A program made the translations under genes and the position numbers. A stretch of DNA of 64,000 bases, taken from Bacteroidales bacterium (GTDB taxonomy: Bacteria; Bacteroidota; Bacteroidia; Bacteroidales; WCHB1-69). The DNA is taken from positions 1-64,000 of the forward strand of contig JAKSMC010000013.1 of assembly GCA_024400835.1 (NCBI GenBank). Reading direction: 5' to 3'. Positions within the stretch are counted from its first letter, which is position 1. The number at the start of each line of letters is the position of its first letter. The notes below the pieces were generated by a model. The model was not told where the DNA came from and did not search any database. It saw only the letters and a program-made list of their open reading frames with translations. Positions 34,965 to 43,766 of this stretch are shown one piece after another.

Positions 34965-36239
34965 TTATCTGAAAAAATGTCTGTATTTGCTTCTGCATCC
35001 ACCTTGGAAGAAAGAAGCGTATTCTAAAAATATGTCTGTCGGGTCGGTGAGCGGAGCCAGTCCGAAAAGTTCGCTCACTGCCGAGAGTTGCTGCAAATTG
35101 TTGAGTGCGAGCGGCCCCGGATTTTCGGGTTTGCTGTTGTGGGGCACGCGCGTCGAGTCTGTGAACGTGCCGTACACTTCATCGGGTAGTGCGGCCGGCA
35201 GCACGAGGTCCGCGTCGCATTGCCCGTCCCAGCACGACGTGTGCAGCACGGAAAATGTGCATTGCTCAACCTGCTGTCTTACCTCTTCGGGAAGGGAATC
35301 GTTGGTGCTGTTGAACAGCAGACACTGCTGGAAGCCTTTGGCTGCCAGCCTTTCACTGATGTTGACGGGTTGGCTCGCCACGGGCATCTTGAAAATGTCA
35401 GCCATGAGTTGTACGGACTCGTCGTCCATCTTGCGGCCGCCGATGCTCTGCTCGGGGAACATGCCCATGTCGAACAGCCCCTGTGAGTTCAGGTCTGCTT
35501 TGATGTTGAGGAAGCCGGTGGACGGTTTGGCTTGGATATCCAACAGCATACATAAATTCTCAAGTTCGATGATGCCGCGCTCGTCCAAAAGGCGTTCCCA
35601 TACTAAGAACACCGGGGCGTCGGCGTGCATGATGAGATCGGCGAAGGCGACGATGTCTTCCTGCTTCAGCCCATTGAGCGAAAGCAGTTGCTGGAAATCT
35701 TCGTTCAGAAGGTTCTTTTTATAGGTGTCGAAATTCTTGCCCAGCACGTCCACGTAAATGCCTTTGGCCAGATTCTCGTGGAGCAGGTAGTGGTTCAGGC
35801 ATCTGAAGAAGTTGCCGTAGTGGCTGATGTTCAAGGTGCTGGGGGTGTTGAACACATATCGCGGAGTTTTCTCGCAAGTGTCTATTATTTTTCTTGTCAC
35901 GCGCATGGATTCCGTGTCGGCGTTTTCATCGAATATGCAGATGAAGAGCCCGGAGGCAAAGAGTTCTGCGAAGGGGACGATGTCGTTTTTGTCAATGAAA
36001 AACGCAGTGCCCCGGTTGTAGTAATCGAAGGAGCCGATGGCGTTGGTGTGTAGGCCGGTGCGCGCAAGTCGTTGGATCAGATACAGTTCCTCGTTCGTAT
36101 AGTCGCCGGCGGCCATCACCAAAGTGCTGTTTTCCGAACAGTCTTTGCAAGTGCCAAAGATTTGCTGGAAAGCGTCTTCAAAAGAGATGGCCTGGTATTG
36201 TCCGTTGATTTTGAGAAGAGGTTGTAGAAGTCTATCCAT
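34965..36239 (-). CDS. truncated molybdopterin-oxidoreductase-like protein
   Basis: The 424-residue protein starts at MDRLLQPLLKINGQYQAISFEDAFQQI. This matches the point where a formate dehydrogenase or NuoG-type catalytic subunit continues after its N-terminal 4Fe-4S domain. Later parts (TLVMAAGDYTNEELYLIQRLAR, YVDVLGKNFDTY, DADLVLPAALPDEVYGTFTD) agree with the molybdopterin-binding fold. No CxxC cluster or active-site Cys/Sec is visible. The gldA stop is only 3 bases upstream, so no N-terminal part is nearby. It may be structural or cofactor-free. Confidence 0.55.
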   Translation of the reverse strand: MDRLLQPLLKINGQYQAISFEDAFQQIFGTCKDCSENSTLVMAAGDYTNEELYLIQRLARTGLHTNAIGSFDYYNRGTAFFIDKNDIVPFAELFASGLFICIFDENADTESMRVTRKIIDTCEKTPRYVFNTPSTLNISHYGNFFRCLNHYLLHENLAKGIYVDVLGKNFDTYKKNLLNEDFQQLLSLNGLKQEDIVAFADLIMHADAPVFLVWERLLDERGIIELENLCMLLDIQAKPSTGFLNIKADLNSQGLFDMGMFPEQSIGGRKMDDESVQLMADIFKMPVASQPVNISERLAAKGFQQCLLFNSTNDSLPEEVRQQVEQCTFSVLHTSCWDGQCDADLVLPAALPDEVYGTFTDSTRVPHNSKPENPGPLALNNLQQLSAVSELFGLAPLTDPTDIFLEYASFFQGGCRSKYRHFFR

Positions 36240-36242
36240 ACG

Positions 36243-36989
36243 CTATTGTTTGTTGGTGAGGGCGTGGAAGAGTTCCTCCATACCGAGGGCGTTGAGTTCG
36301 CTGCCGTGTTTGAGGCCGAGTTTTTCTGCCATGTTGGGCAGTTCGCTGACGGGTGCGTCGGCCACGAGTTTGCCTTTGTTGATGATGACGACGTGGTCGC
36401 ACATGGCTTGTACTTCCTGCATGATGTGCGTGGAAAGCAGCACGGTTTTGTTTTTGCCGTAAGTGCGGATGAGGCCGCGGATTTCAATCAGCTGGTTGGG
36501 GTCTAGGCCCGTGGTGGGCTCGTCTAAGATGAGCACTTCGGGGTTGTGGATGAGTGCCTGGGCAATGCCAACGCGCTGTTTGTAACCACGTGACAGTGCG
36601 CCGATCTTTTTGTGCTGTTCGGGTGTGAGGCCTGTCTTCTCGATGATTTCGTCCACGCTGGCGTTGACGTTCTTGAGGTGGTGCACGCCACCGATGAACT
36701 GCAGGAATTCGCGGACATACATGTCATAGTACAACGGGTTGGCTTCGGAAAGATAGCCGATTTTCTTGCGCAATTCCAAAGAGTCGTTCCAAATATCCAA
36801 GCCGCAGACGGAGACTTCTCCCTTTGTAGGAGGAATGAGGCAGGTGATGATTTTCATCATTGTGGTTTTACCTGCGCCGTTAGGACCTAAGAATCCGACG
36901 ATTTCGCCTTTCTTGGCCTCGAAACTCACGTCGTTCAGTGCGTATTGCGTGTCAAAAATCTTTGTGACGTTTTTTACTATAATAGACAT
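36243..36989 (-). CDS. gldA: gliding-motility-type ABC transporter ATP-binding protein GldA
   Basis: The 248-residue ATPase has Walker A GPNGAGKTTMMKI, the signature SRGYKQRVGIAQAL, Walker B VLILDEPTTGLDPNQ and the H-loop STHIMQEV. It is closest in pattern to the GldA group linked to gliding and type IX secretion in Bacteroidota, though such ATPases also occur in non-gliding species. It is shorter than Flavobacterium GldA. No permease genes (gldF, gldG) are adjacent. A TATTTTTG -7 box lies 25 bases upstream. Confidence 0.8.
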   Translation of the reverse strand: MSIIVKNVTKIFDTQYALNDVSFEAKKGEIVGFLGPNGAGKTTMMKIITCLIPPTKGEVSVCGLDIWNDSLELRKKIGYLSEANPLYYDMYVREFLQFIGGVHHLKNVNASVDEIIEKTGLTPEQHKKIGALSRGYKQRVGIAQALIHNPEVLILDEPTTGLDPNQLIEIRGLIRTYGKNKTVLLSTHIMQEVQAMCDHVVIINKGKLVADAPVSELPNMAEKLGLKHGSELNALGMEELFHALTNKQ

Positions 36990-37013
36990 AATACCGCTAT
37001 TTTAAAGAGGGCG

Positions 37014-37021
37014 CAAAAATA
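37014..37021 (-). promoter_or_regulatory. -7 box of the gldA-anmK operon
   Basis: The minus strand reads TATTTTTG, 25 bases before the gldA start. It is the likely promoter for the whole gldA to anmK run, since internal gaps are 3, 21, 12 and -1 bases. Confidence 0.55.
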
Positions 37022-37122
37022 CAAAAAAAGGTTATTGCTTATATTTTATAATTAATGTAGATAATAAGATTAGAGTGTTAGTTATTTCTCAATTCCAACA
37101 TCAAAGCTCTCGATTGTTTTTG

Positions 37123-37130
37123 TATCTTTG
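37123..37130 (+). promoter_or_regulatory. -7 box of the LPG-synthase-like operon
   Basis: TATCTTTG lies 17 bases before the chosen start at 37147. Confidence 0.6.
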
Positions 37131-37146
37131 CCCGCTGTTTAAGAAT

Positions 37147-38229
37147 ATGGGAAACGTAGAAACAACAAAATCTTCCAAGAGCAAGCTGAAATCATTCGTG
37201 CAATTGGTCATCTTCGTTGGATTGGGCGTTTTTTTCATCTGGCTGTCGTTGCATTCTCTCAGCAAGGATGATGTCAAAATGATTTTCCAGTCGATGTCGG
37301 TGGTTAACAACACGTTCAGTTGGTGCATGCTGGGTTGTGCCGCGCTGATGGCTTTGCTGGCCGATGTGGCCCGCGCCGAGCGCAGCAAGATTCTGCTTGA
37401 GCCGTTAGGCTACAACATCCGCCGCCCGATGGCTTTCTACTCCGTCATGGTCTGCTACCTCGCCAACCTGGCACTGCCGCGTTTGGGCGAAGTGCTGCGT
37501 TGCTCCTTCTTGCAGCGCTTTGAAAAAGTACCCTTCCAAAAATCATTGGGCACCGTGCTCACCGAGCGCGCCGTGGATATCTTGGTGTGGCTGGTCATGC
37601 TCGTCATTGCCATCGGCATGAACACCGGAATGCTCAACCAGGTGGTGATTGACGAATCCAATCAACTGACCATCGGTATGTGGATGGAACAAAAAGGCCT
37701 CTCTGTCTTAGGCAATTACTTCATCTACATTTTCCTGGCTTTCATTGTTATTGTTGGCTTTGTGCTGCATTGGACTCGCCGCTGGTGGATGAAAGTCCCG
37801 TTTTTTGTGAAAGTCCGCGATTTCGTATTCGGCATCTGGCAAGGCTTCATTTCCATTAAGGATCTGCCCAATCCGTGGCGTTATGTGTTCTGGACGCTGC
37901 TCATGTGGGTGTTCTATTTCTTAGGCACCTACCTGTGCTTCTTCGCCTTCCCGTATTTGAAAGACATTGGACCGGCAGCAGCCTTCTCAGTGCTGACTTT
38001 CAGCACGATTGCCTTTATGGTTTCACAAGGCGGCTTGGGCTCTTACCCACTGATGGTGGCCGGAATCCTGATTATGTACAACATCTCCTACACCCAGGGC
38101 CTCGCTGCCGGCTGGGTCGGCTGGCTCCTCCAAACGGCTGTCGTTTTGGCCTTCGGCTTCCTCTCGCTGATTTTGGCGTCTTTCTATAAAAAACCTGAAT
38201 CTGACAATATTACAAGTTCTTCGAAATGA
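37147..38229 (+). CDS. lysylphosphatidylglycerol synthase-type transmembrane protein (UPF0104)
   Basis: The 360-residue protein belongs to the UPF0104/LPG-synthase TM family, with about eight hydrophobic helices and the conserved [34 protein letters not shown] and [14 protein letters not shown]. The family includes lipid flippase and lysyl-lipid synthase membrane domains, but the cytoplasmic transferase domain of MprF is absent. I start at the ATG at 37147 because the -7 box lies at 37123-37130. It overlaps the rfaE2 start by four bases (ATGA). Confidence 0.87.
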   Translation: MGNVETTKSSKSKLKSFVQLVIFVGLGVFFIWLSLHSLSKDDVKMIFQSMSVVNNTFSWCMLGCAALMALLADVARAERSKILLEPLGYNIRRPMAFYSVMVCYLANLALPRLGEVLRCSFLQRFEKVPFQKSLGTVLTERAVDILVWLVMLVIAIGMNTGMLNQVVIDESNQLTIGMWMEQKGLSVLGNYFIYIFLAFIVIVGFVLHWTRRWWMKVPFFVKVRDFVFGIWQGFISIKDLPNPWRYVFWTLLMWVFYFLGTYLCFFAFPYLKDIGPAAAFSVLTFSTIAFMVSQGGLGSYPLMVAGILIMYNISYTQGLAAGWVGWLLQTAVVLAFGFLSLILASFYKKPESDNITSSSK

Positions 38230-38711
38230 TGGATTTTCTCGAACATATCAATCATAAAATCGTTTCTCAGGATTTTTTCTTGGAGAATGAGAATGCTTTG
38301 CATCAGAAGAAAATCGTCTTCACCAATGGCTGCTTCGACATCCTGCACCGCGGACACGTCTCCTATCTGGCTCAAGCCCGTCAGCTGGGTGACATCTTGG
38401 TGGTGGGCTTGAACAGCGATGCTTCCGTGAAGCGCCTCAAAGGACCAGAACGCCCTGTCAATGACGAATGTGCCCGCGCACTTGTCCTGGCCGCATTGGA
38501 AATGGTGGACTATGTTGCTGTTTTCGAAGAAGACACCCCCTATAATATTATTGTAAAAGTCAAACCTGATGTCTTAGTCAAAGGTGGTGACTACCAAATT
38601 GAAAACATTGTCGGCGCCGACTTCGTCCAGCAACGGGGCGGCCAAGTCCTTACCATACCGTTTGTGGATGGCTTTTCCACAACGTCCATTATCAATAATC
38701 TAAAACGCTAA
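38226..38711 (+). CDS. rfaE2: D-glycero-beta-D-manno-heptose 1-phosphate adenylyltransferase
   Basis: The 161-residue protein is a nucleotidyltransferase of the heptose pathway, making ADP-heptose for lipopolysaccharide. It has [16 protein letters not shown] (with HxGH), [27 protein letters not shown] and the end [12 protein letters not shown]. It corresponds to the C-terminal domain of HldE and is separate, as in Bacteroidota. It is translationally coupled to the upstream membrane protein. Confidence 0.95.
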   Translation: MMDFLEHINHKIVSQDFFLENENALHQKKIVFTNGCFDILHRGHVSYLAQARQLGDILVVGLNSDASVKRLKGPERPVNDECARALVLAALEMVDYVAVFEEDTPYNIIVKVKPDVLVKGGDYQIENIVGADFVQQRGGQVLTIPFVDGFSTTSIINNLKR

Positions 38712-38714
38712 TCG

Positions 38715-39773
38715 ATGAAACGCATACCGCTCTTGTTGCTCTGCTTAGGCTATGGATTGTTGATGGCACAAACTGTTGACATTACGGATAATTCCCAGAA
38801 TGCCGCGCTACGTGACACCGCGAAGGTTGTTCTGAATGCCTCACAACTGCAAACCGCTTCCTATCCCTCAGTCTCTGAAACCTATCAGATTCCTGCCTAC
38901 GATTTGTATAGCGCCTGTTGGGATGTCGAGAATCTGAAAAGCTGCCAACTCTCGATTCCTTTTAACAACGACCGTTTGATGCTCATCTTGGTGCAGTCGG
39001 CTAACAACCCTTTCGAGCTGCCTTGTGTGTTCGATAATATCAGCCTGAAATACGGGCTGACAAAAAAAGGCATTTTCCATCCCGGCGTGGACTTGGTGGT
39101 GGAACCGCAAACCCTTGTGAAGAGCTGCTTTGACGGTGTGGTTAGAATGGCCAAGTGCTATGGCGATTACGGCCTGTTAGTGGCCATCCGACATTACAAT
39201 GGTCTGGAAACGGTTTATGCACATTTGGATAAACTGTGCGTGAAACCCGGCCAAATTGTCAATGCCGGTGATGTGATTGGCCAAACGGGTAATAGTGGTA
39301 ATGTGAAGGACTACATCCTCCACTTTGAAACTCGTTTTATGAATGAGTGCTTTGACCCTGAGTCTATTATCGATTTTGACAATGAGACATTGGTGAAAAA
39401 CACTTTGGTGTTGATGCCTTCTGATTTGAATATTACGAAGTTGGATAATTTTGAAAAAAAGCCCCCTGTTGCTCCTCAGCAACAGGCTCCCCAAACTCAA
39501 CAGCAGTCCTTATCAACTATTGCAAATGAATCTGTAAAGGAACAGGCTACGCAGCCAATAGAGGAAAAGACAGCAAAAGAGACGGAGGAAGTCACTCCGA
39601 CTTCATTGCAGAAAGCCTTTGACGGTGAAGAGGAATACCACGTCATCCAACCCGGTGAATCCCTGTATCGCATTGCTCTCAAATACAATACGACGACGCA
39701 GGAACTGATGCGTCTGAACAATATTCAAAATGCCGACAAAATCGCTGCCGGTCAGAAAATCAGAATAAGATAA
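38715..39773 (+). CDS. M23-family LysM protein, catalytic His possibly lost
   Basis: The 352-residue exported protein has a signal peptide (MKRIPLLLLCLGYGLLMAQ). An M23/LytM domain (about 110-215) contains HPGVDL, YAHLDKLCVKPGQIVNAGDV and GQTGNSGN. A low-complexity Gln/Glu linker follows, then a C-terminal LysM (YHVIQPGESLYRIALKYN). The zinc ligands His and Asp of HxxxD are present, and the last motif reads YILHFETRF where active enzymes have HLHFE. The first His, thought to be catalytic, is replaced by Ile, so this may be an inactive activator like EnvC or NlpD. Confidence 0.88.
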   Translation: MKRIPLLLLCLGYGLLMAQTVDITDNSQNAALRDTAKVVLNASQLQTASYPSVSETYQIPAYDLYSACWDVENLKSCQLSIPFNNDRLMLILVQSANNPFELPCVFDNISLKYGLTKKGIFHPGVDLVVEPQTLVKSCFDGVVRMAKCYGDYGLLVAIRHYNGLETVYAHLDKLCVKPGQIVNAGDVIGQTGNSGNVKDYILHFETRFMNECFDPESIIDFDNETLVKNTLVLMPSDLNITKLDNFEKKPPVAPQQQAPQTQQQSLSTIANESVKEQATQPIEEKTAKETEEVTPTSLQKAFDGEEEYHVIQPGESLYRIALKYNTTTQELMRLNNIQNADKIAAGQKIRIR

Positions 39774-39868
39774 TTTGAAGACACGTAATTAATGGTTCAC
39801 CCACCTACCTTTGGCGGGCTGTTGCCGTTTGTGCTGAAGGAAGTAGAGAAGATTTCCGAAATCTGCGA

Positions 39869-40852
39869 TTATAGGAATAACGAGATGATTTCTTCTTCGG
39901 TGGCTCCGCTGAAGAAAGCGTTGATGTCGTTGTTGTGGATGACTTCAGTGACGGCTTCGCGCGTGTGCGGCTGGCCGATGAGCTGCTGTGCCAGTTCTTC
40001 AGGTTCGCGGCGGGAGAAGAAGTCGCCTTGGAACTGCAAAGCGCAGATGTGACCGTCTTTGACATCCATCAGTACTTCTATGGAACCGCCGGTTGTGCGG
40101 ATTTTCCGCTGGATGGCGTATTTCGGGGAGTTGCCGAAGTTCCATTCCCACGTGCTGAATTTTTCCTTTTCCAGCACATTAATGGCGGCCTCCTCCTCGG
40201 GTGTCAGTTGGCTGACGGTGCTGAGGTTGTTCTGCTTCAGGATGAAATTCATCAGGTAGTCTTTGAACTCCATGACGGTCATCGGGTTGGGCAGATGTTC
40301 GGAGATGTTGGTGACGCGGCTGCGTACAGACTTGACGGCTTTGTCGGCAAATTTGGCGGGGTCCACTTTCAGCGCCTGCGCAATGTCTTCCTGCACGGAA
40401 GAGAACAGCAGCGTGCCGTGCTCCAACACGCGGTTGCCGTAAAAGGCCATCGCATTGCCGGAGATTTTCTTGTCGTGAATCAGTAGGTCGTTGCGGCCGG
40501 AGAATGAAGCAGGGATGCCCAAAGCTATCAATGCGTCAACGATGGGCTGCAGGTATTTCACGAAGTTGATTTCGCGGTCGTTGTTCTGGATGTTTTGGAT
40601 AAAAGAGAAGTTGAGGTTCCCGAGGTCGTGGAATACTGCGCCACCGCCCGTCAGCCGGCGAGCCACGGTGATATTATGTTCTTCGACATATTCGCGGTTG
40701 ATTTCTGCCAGTGTGTTCTGATGTCGTCCGATGATGATGGAGTTGGCGTTTTGCCAGAGCATGAAGATGTCTTCATCGGAGTTCTGCAATAGATAGGCTT
40801 CTGTTGCCAGGTTGTGAAACGGGCATTGTGTTGTTAACCAGAGAAAACGCAT
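39869..40852 (-). CDS. lplA: lipoate--protein ligase
   Basis: LplA attaches lipoate to proteins such as GcvH or dehydrogenase E2 subunits. The 327-residue protein has NPANSI-region equivalents and the conserved RRLTGGGAVFHDLGNLNFSFI (in part), GRNDLLIHDKKISGNAMAF (in part) and KVRSRVTNI-like KSVRSRVTNI. The C-terminal accessory domain is present. With gcvP in this window, lipoylation of the glycine cleavage H protein is a plausible use. Confidence 0.93.
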   Translation of the reverse strand: MRFLWLTTQCPFHNLATEAYLLQNSDEDIFMLWQNANSIIIGRHQNTLAEINREYVEEHNITVARRLTGGGAVFHDLGNLNFSFIQNIQNNDREINFVKYLQPIVDALIALGIPASFSGRNDLLIHDKKISGNAMAFYGNRVLEHGTLLFSSVQEDIAQALKVDPAKFADKAVKSVRSRVTNISEHLPNPMTVMEFKDYLMNFILKQNNLSTVSQLTPEEEAAINVLEKEKFSTWEWNFGNSPKYAIQRKIRTTGGSIEVLMDVKDGHICALQFQGDFFSRREPEELAQQLIGQPHTREAVTEVIHNNDINAFFSGATEEEIISLFL

Positions 40853-40870
40853 TTTCTTCTATTAAAAAAA

Positions 40871-40901
40871 TGTAGAGACGGTGCGATGCGCCGTCTCTAC
40901 A
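40871..40901. repeat. GTAGAGACG palindrome (copy 1)
   Basis: A 31-base near-perfect palindrome has arms TGTAGAGACGG and CCGTCTCTACA, with inner GC-rich bases. It lies between the cdaA stop and the lplA start and may terminate cdaA transcription. A related palindrome occurs after gcvP at 47869. Confidence 0.9.
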
Positions 40902-40915
40902 GATAAGATGAGTGA

Positions 40916-41713
40916 TTATTCTTTAACAAGGTTGTCGTATAGCATCTGTCGTAGGGTTGACGCTGAAAGCTCTCGGGTCATATTGCCATTCATACAGATG
41001 GAGATTTTGCCTGTCTGTTCGGAAACGATGACGGCGATGGCATCGGTCATCTCGGTGGCGCCGAGGGCGGAACGGTGTCGGAGGCCTACTTCCTGCGGCA
41101 GGTTCATGTTCTTGGAAACCGGCAGAATGCAGCGTGCGGCTGCGATGCGGTGGTCCTTGATGATGACTGCCCCGTCATGCAGCGGACTGTTTTTGAAGAA
41201 GATGTTCTCCAACAGCTCGGCGGAAGGCTTGGCATCCAAAATCTCTCCTGTGTTCAGGAATTCGTCCAGTGGGGTTTTGCGGGCGAAGATGATCAGCGCG
41301 CCCGTTTTGGTTTCGGACATGCTGTGGCAGGCTTCGCGTGTGGCCTCCACTTCGGTGCGGAATTCGTTGCTCTCAGCCTGTTTGACGAATTTGTCACTGA
41401 AGAAGTGCAGGAATCTGCCGTCTCCGAGGTAAAGCAGGAACTTGCGGATTTCGGGCGCGAAGATGATGATGATGGCCAGAATACCCACTTCGAAAACTCC
41501 GCCGAGGAGTTCCGAAAGCAGTGTGAAATGGAAATAGGACACCACTTCCCAAATCACGAACAGCAGGGCGACGACCCAGAATATCTTGACGGCCGCTGTT
41601 CCCTTGGTGAGCTTGTAGAGCTCAAACAGCAGGACCGCGACAATCAGGATGTCGAGGATGTCGATGATTCGGAAGTTTATGAAATTCAGTGACCCTAAGA
41701 TGCACATAGCCAA
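40916..41713 (-). CDS. cdaA: diadenylate cyclase CdaA
   Basis: CdaA makes cyclic di-AMP from ATP at the membrane. The 265-residue protein has three N-terminal helices (IDILDILIVAVLLFELY, IFWVVALLFVIWEVVSYF, GGVFEVGILAIIIIF) and a DAC domain with the DGA motif (SPLHDGAVII) and RHR (GLRHRSALGATE). It lacks the CdaR-type partner found in Bacillus. It starts three bases after ptb, so the two are probably cotranscribed, with the GTAGAGACG palindrome as end point. Confidence 0.94.
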   Translation of the reverse strand: MAMCILGSLNFINFRIIDILDILIVAVLLFELYKLTKGTAAVKIFWVVALLFVIWEVVSYFHFTLLSELLGGVFEVGILAIIIIFAPEIRKFLLYLGDGRFLHFFSDKFVKQAESNEFRTEVEATREACHSMSETKTGALIIFARKTPLDEFLNTGEILDAKPSAELLENIFFKNSPLHDGAVIIKDHRIAAARCILPVSKNMNLPQEVGLRHRSALGATEMTDAIAVIVSEQTGKISICMNGNMTRELSASTLRQMLYDNLVKE

Positions 41714-41716
41714 TTG

Positions 41717-42619
41717 TTATTTTGCGAGAGAAGCAGCCAAAGCGATGGAGTACATTTTCGTTTTAGCGGAGTCGCCGCGGGAAGAGAGCACGCAGGGAAC
41801 TTTAGCGCCCATAAGGCAGGCACCGAGTTCGGCGTGGTTGAACTTCGTACAGCATTTGTAGAAAACGTTGCCGGTTTCGATGTTCGGGAACAACAGACAG
41901 TCTGCGTCACCAGCCACTTCGTTGCGGAACTTCTTGATTTCAGCGCATTCTTTGTCGATGGCGAGGTCGAGGGAGATAGGTCCTTCAACGTAAGCCTTGA
42001 CGTTGGAACGCTCTGCGTCTTTGGCGAGGAGAGCGGCGTCAACATTGGCGGGAATGCCGGTCAGCATCTGTTCGGAACAGCAAATCAAAGCAACCTTCGG
42101 TTTTTCGATTTGGAGGGTTTGAGCCGTCTGAATCAAATATTTCATGATGACGGATTTCTGTTTGTAGTCAGGTGCCGGGATTACAGCTACGTCACCGACG
42201 GTGAGCAGTTTGTGGTAAGCCGGGTTCTCGATAACGGTGATGTGGGTCAGAGTGGCCTTGGGAGGGCAGAGGCCGGCGTCCTTGTTCAGGATGGCGCGCA
42301 TGTATTTGTCGGTAGGAAGAAGGCCCTTCATCAGGATGTCGCCTTCTCCGTTGTTAATCAATACGCAAGCGGTTGCGGCAGCCTTGGTGTCAACGGTTTC
42401 GTGAACGATTTTGAACTTCTTGATGTCGATGTTGAGTTCTTGGCAAACCTTTTCGATGCAAGCGGTGTCGCCAACCAAAGTGGCGTCGATAATGCCCAAA
42501 TCCACAGCTGCGCTAACAGCTTCGATGGTGTGTGCGTCATTGGCGTTTGCAGCCACTAATCTTTTTTTCGGTTTAAGCTTGACAGCTTCTACTAATTGGT
42601 CTAATTTTGTGATACTCAT
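41717..42619 (-). CDS. ptb: phosphate butyryltransferase
   Basis: Ptb interconverts butyryl-CoA (and related short or branched acyl-CoAs) and acyl phosphate, the first step towards butyrate via butyrate kinase. The 300-residue length and AANDAHTIEAVSAAVDLGII-like start, LINNGEGDILMKGLL, HITVIENPAYHKLL and GPISLDLAI are typical. The usual partner buk is not adjacent. A TATTTTTG -7 box is 38 bases upstream. It could alternatively act on acetyl or branched-chain acyl-CoA. Confidence 0.9.
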   Translation of the reverse strand: MSITKLDQLVEAVKLKPKKRLVAANANDAHTIEAVSAAVDLGIIDATLVGDTACIEKVCQELNIDIKKFKIVHETVDTKAAATACVLINNGEGDILMKGLLPTDKYMRAILNKDAGLCPPKATLTHITVIENPAYHKLLTVGDVAVIPAPDYKQKSVIMKYLIQTAQTLQIEKPKVALICCSEQMLTGIPANVDAALLAKDAERSNVKAYVEGPISLDLAIDKECAEIKKFRNEVAGDADCLLFPNIETGNVFYKCCTKFNHAELGACLMGAKVPCVLSSRGDSAKTKMYSIALAASLAK

Positions 42620-42656
42620 ATTGTTGAATTTTTAGTGTGTTTTTTTCGATAGGCGG

Positions 42657-42664
42657 CAAAAATA
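42657..42664 (-). promoter_or_regulatory. -7 box of the ptb-cdaA operon
   Basis: The minus strand reads TATTTTTG, 38 bases before the ptb start. Confidence 0.55.
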
Positions 42665-42709
42665 CAAAAAAAATCGACCGCTGTGGCGCGGTCGATGATG
42701 TACGTTTTT

Positions 42710-43441
42710 TTAATCGTTTTTCACTTCGAAATCCGATTTCGGCACACCGCAGAGCGGGCAGGTCCAGTCATCGGGGAGTTCTTCAAACGGCGTGCCCGGG
42801 GCTATGCCATTGTCGGGGTCGCCTTCCGCGGGATTATAGACGTACCCGCAAACGCTGCATTCGTAACTTTTCATAGTGCTTGATTTTATGTTGTTAGTAA
42901 GGGGTTTCTCAAACTTTGGCTCTTCATCCTTGGGGGCAGCAACTCCGTGTGGTGCGTTCTTCGGGGCTTTGCCTTTCTTGACCTCTCGGTAGTAGGTGTA
43001 GGTTAGCGGGGTGTCGTCGGTAAGTGTATCTGCATCCATCACCTCTCCGATGAAGAGGATGTGGCTGCCTACGTCAATGCTGTTTACTAACTTGCACTCG
43101 AACCAGGCCACTGCGTCGTCCAAAACGATGGGCACACTGGTGTGAGGACCCAGCTTGTAGTGGATGCCGTCAAATTTGTTCACACCTCGGCCGGTCCGAT
43201 ATCCGAAATTCCCTAATATCGATGGCGTGTAGTCCTGCTTGAGCACCGAAACTGAGAATTTCTTGAATATCTCGATAAAGGTTCTGGTGAAATTGTTCTT
43301 GTTGCAAGCCACCGCAATCTGCAACGGCTCGGAGGTGACTTGGAAGGCTGTGGTGGCGACAAATGCGTTTTTCTCGTCACTGCAACCGGAGGCGATGATG
43401 TATACGCCGTAACTGAGTTTTTCAAATGCTGAAGCGTCCAT
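42710..43441 (-). CDS. flavin reductase-rubredoxin fusion protein
   Basis: The 243-residue protein fuses an N-terminal flavin reductase/FMN-binding domain (about 1-170, with [20 protein letters not shown] and [23 protein letters not shown] in pieces) to a C-terminal rubredoxin (last 54 residues). The rubredoxin has two CxxC motifs, [22 protein letters not shown] and [11 protein letters not shown]. Such high-molecular-weight rubredoxins pass electrons to oxygen or peroxide reductases in anaerobes. I start at the ATG at 43441, since the -7 box lies at 43466-43473. Confidence 0.93.
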   Translation of the reverse strand: MDASAFEKLSYGVYIIASGCSDEKNAFVATTAFQVTSEPLQIAVACNKNNFTRTFIEIFKKFSVSVLKQDYTPSILGNFGYRTGRGVNKFDGIHYKLGPHTSVPIVLDDAVAWFECKLVNSIDVGSHILFIGEVMDADTLTDDTPLTYTYYREVKKGKAPKNAPHGVAAPKDEEPKFEKPLTNNIKSSTMKSYECSVCGYVYNPAEGDPDNGIAPGTPFEELPDDWTCPLCGVPKSDFEVKND

Positions 43442-43465
43442 AGTTCTGTTAGTTTTAAACGCTGG

Positions 43466-43473
43466 CAAAAATA
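43466..43473 (-). promoter_or_regulatory. -7 box of the flavin reductase-rubredoxin gene
   Basis: The minus strand reads TATTTTTG, 25 bases before the chosen start. An in-frame ATG at 43468 falls inside it and is excluded. Confidence 0.55.
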
Positions 43474-43655
43474 CATTTTATGTCAATAGGTATTCATCTG
43501 ATTTTTGAATGATGGAATCTGTTTGAATTGAAAATAAGCGCCGACCAATATTTATAATTCTTATTTTGCTGATTCAATATGTTTCAAATGTCAGATTTTA
43601 GGTGATGACAGTCCATAGTTTCTTAATCTTTTATTTTTTTAATACGTTTGTGCTG

Positions 43656-43686
43656 TTTCAACTATCCAAAAAAAAGTGTACTTTTG
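43656..43686 (+). promoter_or_regulatory. promoter of the ilvE leader
   Basis: TACTTTTG at 43679-43686 is preceded by TTTC at 43656-43659 with a 19-base gap, matching the Bacteroidota TTTG-N19-TAnnTTTG promoter. Transcription should begin near 43694, giving a 165-base leader before ilvE. The stretch 43474-43655 upstream shows no gene. Confidence 0.65.
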
Positions 43687-43709
43687 CGCTCGTTTAAAAA
43701 CAACAGCGA

Positions 43710-43766
43710 ATGAGGGACATCTCCAAAATCCGTAATATTTTTTTGAAGATTCGTGAAAACTGTTGA
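43710..43766 (+). CDS. putative Ile-rich leader peptide upstream of ilvE
   Basis: An 18-residue frame reads MRDISKIRNIFLKIRENC and then stops. Four of the 18 residues are Ile and one is Leu, clustered so that starvation would stall a ribosome at several points. The start codon lies about 16 bases after the predicted transcription start. Position, size and composition fit an attenuation leader for branched-chain amino acid genes. No standard U-rich terminator follows, so the mechanism would have to differ from the enterobacterial case. Confidence 0.5.
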   Translation: MRDISKIRNIFLKIRENC

